From Bacilli bacterium (GTDB taxonomy: Bacteria; Bacillota_I; Bacilli_A; RFN20; UBA1709), in the NCBI GenBank assembly GCA_028694305.1, contig JAQUTO010000057.1, positions 1-5,920 on the forward strand: a DNA stretch of 5,920 nt, in the 5' to 3' direction. Positions within the stretch are counted from its first letter, which is position 1. Every line of letters begins with the position of its first letter. Under the pieces are notes generated by a model, which was not told the origin of the DNA, did no database searches, and saw only the letters and a list, made by a program, of their open reading frames with translations. The position numbers and the translations under genes are program-made. Positions 1 to 5,920 of this stretch are shown piece by piece.

Positions 1-2663
1 CACTCTGTGATGTTAATGGCGAAATTATCTATCCAAAAGATACCTTGATTGATGATATTAAGATTAAAGAATTGAAAGATAAAGCTATTTTTGAACAAGG
101 CGCACATGCCCATAAACTTGGGGATGGTGGTTTCTTGGCTGAAGATAACTATGTGCAAGTCATTAAAGTATACCGTAATGATGAGAAGAAAGACATTTCT
201 CATATTGTTGCAACGGATTTAAGAATTGATAAGAAGTTTATTACCGTTCCAGATATTGTTGCTTCCTTCTCTTATTTCCTTAATTTAACAGAAGGTGTCG
301 GTAATGTTGATGATATTGACCATTTAGGCAATCGGAGAATTAGAACTGTTGGAGAATTACTCCAAAATCAATTTAGAATTGGTTTATCTAGAACTGAACG
401 TAGTGTTCATGAAAAGATGTCCATTTCTGATACTCAAGCAGTTACAGCTCAAAACTTAACTAATATTAAGCCTTTACAAGCTGCCATTAAAGAATTCTTC
501 TCCTCTTCTCAATTATCACAATTTATGGATCAAACAAATCCATTAGCAGAATTAACTAATAAGCGGAGATTAAGTGCTCTAGGTCCTGGTGGATTAAGCC
601 GGGAAAGAGCAGCTATGGCTGTGCGTGACGTTCACGATTCTCACTATGGTAGAATTTGCCCTATTGAAACTCCTGAAGGGCCAAACATTGGTTTAATTAA
701 TAACTTAGCTTGTTATGCTAAGATTGATGAATATGGGTTTATTAGAACTCCATATCGAAGAGTTGATAAAAAGACACTCAAGGTTTTAGAAGAACAAGTA
801 GATTACTTATCAGCTGATGATGAAAACGATGTTATTATTGCTCAAGCAAATGTTGTGCTTGATGCTAAACACTGCATCGCTGAAGATAGGGTTGTCGCAA
901 GACACCATGGTGAAACAATCATGGTTGATAAAGAAGATGTCGATTATGTTGACGTCTCTCCAAAACAAATTGTTTCAGTTGCTGCTGCTTGTATCCCATT
1001 CCTTGAAAATGATGATGCTAAACGGGCCTTGATGGGTGCTAACATGCAACGTCAAGCTATTCCATTACTCCGTCCACATATTCCTTATGTTGGAACTGGT
1101 ATGGAATCAATTATTGCTCGTGACTCTGGTTCAGCTATTGTGGCTGAAGAAGATGGTGTCGTTAATTATGTTGATTCGACCCGCATCTCTGTTGAGAATA
1201 AGGCGGGGTCAACTCATGATTATAAGCTCCATAAATTTGAACGTTCAAATCAAAGCACATGTATTAATACTCATCCAATAGTTGAAGCCGGTGCTAAAGT
1301 CAAAAAGGGTGACGTCATTGCTGATGGTCCTGCCATGGAAAATGGTAGTTTGGCCCTCGGTCAAAATGTCACAGTCGCTTTCATGACTTGGCAAGGTTAT
1401 AACTATGAAGATGCTGTTATTATGTCAGAGAGAATGGTTAAGGATGATGTTTATACTTCCATTCACGTTGAAGAATATAACATTGAATGCCGTGAAACTA
1501 AACTCGGACCCGAGGAAATTACTCGGGACATTCCAAATACTAGTGAGGCTAGCAAGTCTCGTTTGGATTCCCATGGTATCATTATTCCAGGTAGTGAAGT
1601 TAAAGAAGGCGACATTCTAGTTGGTAAGACTACTCCTAAAGGTCAAACTGATCCAACTCCTGAAGAAAAACTTCTAGCTGCTATCTTCGGTGAAAAGACC
1701 AAGGAGAGCAAAGACAACTCATTAAGAGTCCCACATGGTGGTGGCGGTGTTGTCTTGGATGTTAAAGTATTTACTAAGTCAGAAGAAAGTGATTTAGCCC
1801 CAGGTGTTAACGAGGTTGTCCGTGTTTATATTGCTCAAAAACGGAAGATTTCCGAGGGTGATAAGATGGCAGGGCGTCACGGTAACAAAGGTGTTATTTC
1901 GAAGATTGTGCCACAAGAGGATATGCCATTCTTAGCAGATGGTACTCCAGTTGATATTATGTTAAACCCACAAGGTGTTCCATCCCGTATGAATATCGGG
2001 CAAGTTTTGGAATTGCACTTAGGTATGGCTGGGTTAAAACTTCATACTAGATTTGAAACCCCAGTCTTTGATGGCGCAACTAACACTGAAATTGCTGACT
2101 TAATGAAGAAAGCTGAAATGGATCCTGATGGTAAACGCGTCTTATACGATGGTAGAACTGGCGAACAATTCGAACAAAGAATTGCTGTTGGTGTCATGTA
2201 TATGATTAAGTTATCACACATGGTCGATGATAAGATTCACGCTCGGGCAACCGGACCATATTCACTCGTCACACAACAACCTTTGGGTGGTAAAGCTCAA
2301 AACGGTGGTCAAAGATTTGGTGAAATGGAGGTTTGGGCGCTTGAAGCTTATGGCGCAGCTCATACTTTACAAGAGATCTTAACTGTTAAATCAGATGATA
2401 TGATTGGACGGGCTAAGACTTATGAAGCCATTACGAAAGGCTTACCAATGCCACAACCTGGCATGCCAGAAGCCTTCCGTGTTTTACAAAAAGAATTACA
2501 AGGTTTAGCTATTGATGTTCGTTTACTAGATGTCAATGGTGAAGAACTTAATACTCAAGATCTTGCCCATCAAGCTGAATTAGAAGCAAGAAGAATCCAC
2601 AAGAGCTTTAGAGACTTAGGTGGAGAGGCTCGCTTCGAAGCTGATATGGACAAGGATCAATAG
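1..2663 (+). CDS. rpoB: DNA-directed RNA polymerase subunit beta (partial, 5' end missing)
   Basis: This is the beta subunit of core RNA polymerase, which forms one pincer of the DNA cleft and half of the active centre. The frame is already open at the left edge (first complete codon at 3), so 886 residues are visible and roughly the first 330-340 are missing. The TTG at 45 is an internal Leu codon, not a start. Landmarks in order: the DDIDHLGNRR and GELLQNQFRIGL motifs (about 310-385); the rifampicin region (501-581); CPIETPEGPNIGLIN (about 657-702); NYEDA with the acidic pair at 1407-1412 (E. coli E813/D814); the flap region (about 1510-1790); GDKMAGRHGNKG with the nucleotide-contacting lysines at 1863 and 1887 (E. 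coli K1065/K1073); and the C-terminal clamp/switch part from SLVTQQPLGGKAQ through GEMEVWALEAYGA. The tail after the conserved core is short and acidic, ending in DMDKDQ, and the stop is TAG. rpoC follows 12 bases later. Family assignment is certain from motif identity. It has Asn at the E. coli His526 position, suggesting natural rifampicin resistance. Confidence 0.99.
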   Translation, partial: LCDVNGEIIYPKDTLIDDIKIKELKDKAIFEQGAHAHKLGDGGFLAEDNYVQVIKVYRNDEKKDISHIVATDLRIDKKFITVPDIVASFSYFLNLTEGVGNVDDIDHLGNRRIRTVGELLQNQFRIGLSRTERSVHEKMSISDTQAVTAQNLTNIKPLQAAIKEFFSSSQLSQFMDQTNPLAELTNKRRLSALGPGGLSRERAAMAVRDVHDSHYGRICPIETPEGPNIGLINNLACYAKIDEYGFIRTPYRRVDKKTLKVLEEQVDYLSADDENDVIIAQANVVLDAKHCIAEDRVVARHHGETIMVDKEDVDYVDVSPKQIVSVAAACIPFLENDDAKRALMGANMQRQAIPLLRPHIPYVGTGMESIIARDSGSAIVAEEDGVVNYVDSTRISVENKAGSTHDYKLHKFERSNQSTCINTHPIVEAGAKVKKGDVIADGPAMENGSLALGQNVTVAFMTWQGYNYEDAVIMSERMVKDDVYTSIHVEEYNIECRETKLGPEEITRDIPNTSEASKSRLDSHGIIIPGSEVKEGDILVGKTTPKGQTDPTPEEKLLAAIFGEKTKESKDNSLRVPHGGGGVVLDVKVFTKSEESDLAPGVNEVVRVYIAQKRKISEGDKMAGRHGNKGVISKIVPQEDMPFLADGTPVDIMLNPQGVPSRMNIGQVLELHLGMAGLKLHTRFETPVFDGATNTEIADLMKKAEMDPDGKRVLYDGRTGEQFEQRIAVGVMYMIKLSHMVDDKIHARATGPYSLVTQQPLGGKAQNGGQRFGEMEVWALEAYGAAHTLQEILTVKSDDMIGRAKTYEAITKGLPMPQPGMPEAFRVLQKELQGLAIDVRLLDVNGEELNTQDLAHQAELEARRIHKSFRDLGGEARFEADMDKDQ
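501..581 (+). other. rpoB: Rifampicin-resistance-determining region of rpoB, with Asn at the E. coli 526 position
   Basis: These 27 codons align without gaps to E. coli beta residues 507-533, which line the rifampicin pocket beside the RNA exit path. The drug-contacting residues Q510, L511, Q513, F514, D516, R529, S531 and L533 (E. coli numbers) are all present. Two differences stand out. The usual His526 is Asn (codon AAT at 558-560), and the usual Gly507 is Ser (TCC at 501-503). Substitution of His526, including to Asn, is a well-known resistance change, and Asn526 has been linked to natural rifampicin insensitivity in Spiroplasma. The alignment is seen directly; the resistance is inferred. 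Confidence 0.9.
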
Positions 2664-2668
2664 GAGGT
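2662..2668 (+). promoter_or_regulatory. Shine-Dalgarno sequence for rpoC, overlapping the rpoB stop codon
   Basis: AGGAGGT is a near-perfect match to the anti-Shine-Dalgarno end of 16S rRNA and sits 7 bases before the ATG at 2676. Its first two bases are the last two of the rpoB TAG stop, so a ribosome terminating on rpoB covers the rpoC ribosome binding site. This layout favours coupled translation and matched beta/beta' output. It also fixes the rpoC start: the nearby GTG at 2671 is only 2 bases from the site and is in another frame. Confidence 0.93.
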
Positions 2669-2675
2669 AAGTGCG

Positions 2676-5600
2676 ATGGCAACATATGATTTTACACAAT
2701 TAAATGCGATTAAAGTCGGCTTAGCTTCTCCTGCAAAGATTCGGGAATGGTCACATGGTGAGGTTACCAAGCCAGAAACCATTAACTATCGTTCCCAAAA
2801 GCCGGAAAGAGATGGCTTATTCGATGAAAAGATTTTCGGTCCTACTAAGGACTATGAATGTTATTGTGGTAAGTATAAGAAAGTTCGTTATTTAGGACTT
2901 GTCTGTGACAAGTGCGGTGTTGAAATCACCACTAAGAGTGTTAGAAGAGAAAGAATGGGACATATTGAACTTGCAACTCCAGTTGCTCACATTTGGTATG
3001 TCAAGGGCATTCCTTCTAGAATCGCTCAAATGTTAGATATTACACCTAAAGAACTAGAAGAAGTTATTTACTTCGTTTCCCATATTTGTTTGAACACGGG
3101 ATCTTGTAAATTACTCAAGTATCGGGAAGTTATTGATGAGCGGTCAGGTCGTTCTAGATTCTCTTCCATCATTCAAGAGATTAAAGAGAAACTAGATGGC
3201 AAAGGTTACTACGTAAAAGCCGAGGTAATCTTAAAGAAGATTCATGATGATAGTAATGAAGATTTATATCCAGATTTAATTAATCTTGTTAGTAATATTA
3301 AGGTTGATTATGATCTTTCTAGTGTCTTAACTGAAGAAGTTAATCTTAATACTTTGATGACTGGTCCTATTGAACAAAGTAGCAAAGAAAAACTCGAAGA
3401 AATCTTACATGAAATCATGTTGATTGTTGATACTGATGGACAATTAACTAATTGTTCTTCATTGATCAATAAGATTGACAATCCTAAAGAGACTTTTGAC
3501 TTCTTAACTTATTCTGATTTCATTGCCAAGTATACTGGTGCTGAATTTGGAATTGGAGCAGAAGCAATTGAAAGACTACTCAAAGAAGTCGATATTCAAA
3601 AAGAGTTTGATAACATTCAAGCTGAACTCAAAGAGAATCAAGGTCAACGCAATCAAAAGAGATTGAAACTCTTGAAGCGTCTTGAAGTTGTTGATGCTTT
3701 CCGTCAATCCGATAACAAGCCAGAATGGATGATTTTGGAAGCTTTACCAGTTATTCCACCAGATATTCGGCCAATGTTACCACTAGATGGTGGTCGATTT
3801 GCAACTTCAGATCTAAACGATTTATATCGCAGAGTTATTACTAGAAATATTCGTCTCAAACGTTTATTAGAAATCAAAGCTCCATCCATTATTTTAATGA
3901 ATGAAAAGCGGATGCTCCAAGAAGCGGTTGATGCCTTAATTGATAATGGTCGTAGAGGCAAAGCTGTCACGGGAATTTCGGGTAGACAACTTAAGTCTTT
4001 ATCCCATACCTTAAAAGGTAAACAAGGTAGATTTAGACAAAACTTATTAGGCAAACGGGTCGACTTCTCTGGTCGTTCTGTTATTGCTGTCGGACCATCA
4101 CTTAAACTTTATCAATGTGGTGTCCCACGGGAAATGGCTGTCCAACTTTTTAAACCTTTTATCACCGCAGAGATGATTAAGGAAGGCATTGCTAACAACC
4201 AAAAAGTGGTTGATCAACTCATTGAAGCTGGCGATGACTGTGTCATGAGAATTGTGGAAGACTTAGTTAAAGACCATCCAGTCTTACTTAACCGGGCTCC
4301 AACTTTACATAGACTTGGTATTCAAGCCTTTGAAGTTAAATTAGTTGAGGGTAGAGCGATTCGTTTACACCCACTAGTTTGTACAGCTTTCAATGCTGAC
4401 TTCGATGGTGACCAAATGGCTATCCACGTTCCATTAAGTGAAGATGCAATTCAAGAAGCTCGTCAATTAATGCTAGGTTCTAAGAACATCTTAGGCCCTA
4501 AAGATGGTAAGCCAATTATGACACCATCTCAAGATATCTTACTTGGTAACTATTATTTAACAACAGAGTATACTAAAGATGATTTTAGAAAACAGGCTGA
4601 TAAATACCTTAAGACAGATAACAAAGAAAAATTCCAAGAATTCATTAACTATGCTACAACAGAAGGTAAAGTTTATAATGATATGAATGAGTTAGAAATA
4701 GCTCTTGCTAATCACGATATTCATTTACATAGTAGAGTAGCAATGCGGGCTGAAGGTTTACATAAGACTTGCAAGGGATTTGAGAAGCACAATGGCTCCT
4801 ACTTGGTTGCCAGCGTTGGTAGATTTATATTTAATAAAATCTTCCCAGCCTACTTCCCATTCTTAATTACAACAAGTCCAGCAAACTTTGAAGAAACACC
4901 AAATGAATTCTTCTTAAAACCAGGGACAGATATTAAGCAAGCAATTGCTGATATGAAGATTAATCCTCCATTCAAGAAGAAGGACTTAAGTATTATCATT
5001 AATGAATCATTTGCTCGTTGTGGTAAAGAAGATACCGCAGTTATGCTTGATGACTTAAAAGATCAAGGTTATTTCTATTCCACAGTTTCTGCTGTTACAG
5101 TTTCTTTGGCTGATATCATTGTTTATGATAAGAAGAAAGAAATTATTGCTGAAGCTAGTCAAGAGGTTGATAAGTTGAATAACATGTTTGACAAAGGTTT
5201 ATTAACCAATGAAGAACGACATAAATTAGTTTGTGATACTTGGACTGCATTAACCAATGAAAAAGGTCAAATGTCACAAGGTATTACTGCTCAATTACAA
5301 GCCGATCCATCCAATCCTATCTTTATCATGTCTGACTCTGGAGCTCGTGGTAATGCTTCGAACTTCATGCAGTTATCAGGTATGAGAGGTATCATGGAAA
5401 ACCCATCTGGTGATCAAATTGAAATTCCAATTAAGTCATCATTTAGAGAAGGTTTAACTGTTTCGGAATACTTCATTTCTTCCCACGGTGCTCGTAAGGG
5501 TGGCGCAGATACTGCCTTAAAGACTGCCGAATCAGGGTACTTAACAAGAAGACTTGTTGATGTCGCTCATGATGTTGTGGTTAGAGATGATGACTGTGGT

Positions 5601-5920
5601 ACTGATCACGGTACTATTGTTTCTGACTTACTTGATGATAAGGCCGATTCAGATAAGAAGCCAATCGAGAAATTTGAAGATAGAATTCTTGGCCGTTATC
5701 CATTACATGATGTAGTGGATCCAGCTACTAAAGAAGTTATTTGTACTACCGACCAAATCATTGATGAAGCCAAAGCTAGAGCCATCGTGGCTGCCGGTTA
5801 TAAACAATTAGAAATTCGGACAATCTTCGGTTGTGAAACTAAAGACGGTGTCTGTGCTAAATGTTATGGTCGTAACTTAGCTACTGGATTACCAGTTGTT
5901 AAGGGTGAAGCTGTTGGTAT
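2676..5920 (+). CDS. rpoC: DNA-directed RNA polymerase subunit beta' (partial, 3' end missing)
   Basis: This is the beta' subunit of core RNA polymerase, carrying the catalytic Mg-binding loop. The ATG start is supported by the ribosome binding site and by homology from residue 10 onward (LASPAKIREWS, KPETINYR, DGLFDEKIFGP). The frame is open to the right edge: 1081 complete codons plus two bases. Landmarks: N-terminal zinc site C62, C64, C77, C80; a lineage-specific clamp insertion at about 150-275; the sigma-binding clamp coiled coil at 375-424; rudder, then switch 2 (KGKQGRFRQNLLGKR, 447-461); NRAPTLHR with active-site Arg540; catalytic NADFDGDQM with Asp575, Asp577, Asp579; a second small insertion near 630-680; the F-loop region SDSGARGNASN; bridge helix from about 932; and second zinc site C974, C1053, C1060, C1063. 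The window stops at GEAVG, just before the trigger loop (usually AAQSIGEPGTQLTMRTFH), so that element and the C-terminal part (about 300 residues if Bacillus-like) are not visible. All four Trp codons are TGG. One oddity is Gly943 in the bridge helix, where Leu is usual. The gene lies 12 bases after rpoB in the same operon. Confidence 0.99.
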   Translation, partial: MATYDFTQLNAIKVGLASPAKIREWSHGEVTKPETINYRSQKPERDGLFDEKIFGPTKDYECYCGKYKKVRYLGLVCDKCGVEITTKSVRRERMGHIELATPVAHIWYVKGIPSRIAQMLDITPKELEEVIYFVSHICLNTGSCKLLKYREVIDERSGRSRFSSIIQEIKEKLDGKGYYVKAEVILKKIHDDSNEDLYPDLINLVSNIKVDYDLSSVLTEEVNLNTLMTGPIEQSSKEKLEEILHEIMLIVDTDGQLTNCSSLINKIDNPKETFDFLTYSDFIAKYTGAEFGIGAEAIERLLKEVDIQKEFDNIQAELKENQGQRNQKRLKLLKRLEVVDAFRQSDNKPEWMILEALPVIPPDIRPMLPLDGGRFATSDLNDLYRRVITRNIRLKRLLEIKAPSIILMNEKRMLQEAVDALIDNGRRGKAVTGISGRQLKSLSHTLKGKQGRFRQNLLGKRVDFSGRSVIAVGPSLKLYQCGVPREMAVQLFKPFITAEMIKEGIANNQKVVDQLIEAGDDCVMRIVEDLVKDHPVLLNRAPTLHRLGIQAFEVKLVEGRAIRLHPLVCTAFNADFDGDQMAIHVPLSEDAIQEARQLMLGSKNILGPKDGKPIMTPSQDILLGNYYLTTEYTKDDFRKQADKYLKTDNKEKFQEFINYATTEGKVYNDMNELEIALANHDIHLHSRVAMRAEGLHKTCKGFEKHNGSYLVASVGRFIFNKIFPAYFPFLITTSPANFEETPNEFFLKPGTDIKQAIADMKINPPFKKKDLSIIINESFARCGKEDTAVMLDDLKDQGYFYSTVSAVTVSLADIIVYDKKKEIIAEASQEVDKLNNMFDKGLLTNEERHKLVCDTWTALTNEKGQMSQGITAQLQADPSNPIFIMSDSGARGNASNFMQLSGMRGIMENPSGDQIEIPIKSSFREGLTVSEYFISSHGARKGGADTALKTAESGYLTRRLVDVAHDVVVRDDDCGTDHGTIVSDLLDDKADSDKKPIEKFEDRILGRYPLHDVVDPATKEVICTTDQIIDEAKARAIVAAGYKQLEIRTIFGCETKDGVCAKCYGRNLATGLPVVKGEAVG
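3120..3530 (+). other. rpoC: Lineage-specific insertion in the beta' clamp (inside rpoC)
   Basis: Between the conserved EVIYF motif (residues 129-133) and GAEAIERLL (294-302) there are about 162 residues, against about 40 in Bacillus and E. coli, so about 120 are extra. The stretch starts near KYREVIDERSG (149 on) and ends near DFIAKYTGAEFG. It is rich in Lys, Glu, Asp, Ile and Leu, looks mostly helical, and shows no internal repeat, transmembrane segment or zinc cluster. The frame is unbroken and codon use matches the flanks, so it is a genuine part of the protein. From memory, Mollicutes beta' proteins are also longer here, and Thermus carries its own large, unrelated-looking insertion near the same site. 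Its function is unknown; exact edges are approximate. Confidence 0.8.

Noticed and set aside
45..47. TTG as a possible translation start for the first reading frame
   Set aside because: The frame is open upstream to the window edge and encodes beta-like sequence before it; this codon is an internal Leu and the real rpoB start lies outside.
817..1620. Three short + strand open frames (817-1032, 1036-1281, 1405-1620)
   Set aside because: All are out-of-frame readings inside the intact rpoB coding sequence, Leu/Met-rich with no family resemblance.
2671..2673. GTG as an alternative rpoC start
   Set aside because: It is in a different frame from rpoC and only 2 bases from the Shine-Dalgarno sequence.
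3087..3107. Cys138 and Cys144 at the edge of the clamp insertion as a possible extra metal site
   Set aside because: Only two cysteines with a 5-residue gap and no partner pair nearby; a zinc site would need more ligands.
3704..4054. 116-codon open frame on the minus strand
   Set aside because: It lies fully antisense to the conserved clamp and switch 2 part of rpoC, has no recognisable protein motif and is a shadow of that gene.
4389..4391. Phe in place of Tyr just before the catalytic NADFDGDQM motif
   Set aside because: AFNADFDGDQM is, from memory, common in Clostridia and other low-GC bacteria, so it is ordinary variation.
1..5920. Search by eye for CRISPR arrays, tRNAs, insertion sequences, terminators or a hidden novel gene system
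   Set aside because: Nothing found: apart from 12 bases, the window is continuous conserved coding sequence for two housekeeping subunits.

Overview
The window is a 5.9 kb piece of the bacterial RNA polymerase rpoB-rpoC operon, read entirely on the + strand. It holds the C-terminal three quarters of the beta subunit (rpoB, 5' end outside the window), a 12-base intergenic gap carrying a strong Shine-Dalgarno sequence, and about the first 1081 codons of the beta' subunit (rpoC, 3' end outside the window). Both frames are open and intact, and no other gene, RNA, repeat or mobile element is supported.

The organism looks like a low-GC Bacillota, probably close to the Mollicutes / Erysipelotrichia / uncultured Bacilli part of the tree. 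The DNA is AT-rich. The core motifs are closest, from memory, to Bacillus and Mollicutes RNA polymerase. Several residues and a beta' insertion resemble Mollicutes: Asn at the position of E. coli beta His526, the GKAQNGGQRFGEM motif in beta, GLFDEKIFGP in beta', and about 120 extra residues in the beta' clamp. The genetic code looks standard: all six Trp codons seen are TGG, no in-frame TGA occurs, and rpoB ends in TAG. Classical Mycoplasma and Spiroplasma, which read TGA as Trp, are therefore unlikely.

Layout: 1-2663 rpoB (partial); 2662-2668 ribosome binding site overlapping the rpoB stop; 2676-5920 rpoC (partial). The rpoC piece includes the N-terminal zinc site, clamp, switch 2, the catalytic Asp triad, the bridge helix and the second zinc site, and stops just before the trigger loop. 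The two subunits together form the active-site cleft and should be made in matched amounts, which the tight spacing supports.

This is a core housekeeping region, not a novel system. Points worth a second look are the probable natural rifampicin resistance (N526), the large lineage-specific clamp insertion, a smaller second beta' insertion, a Gly in place of Leu in the bridge helix, and near-absence of the AGG codon.
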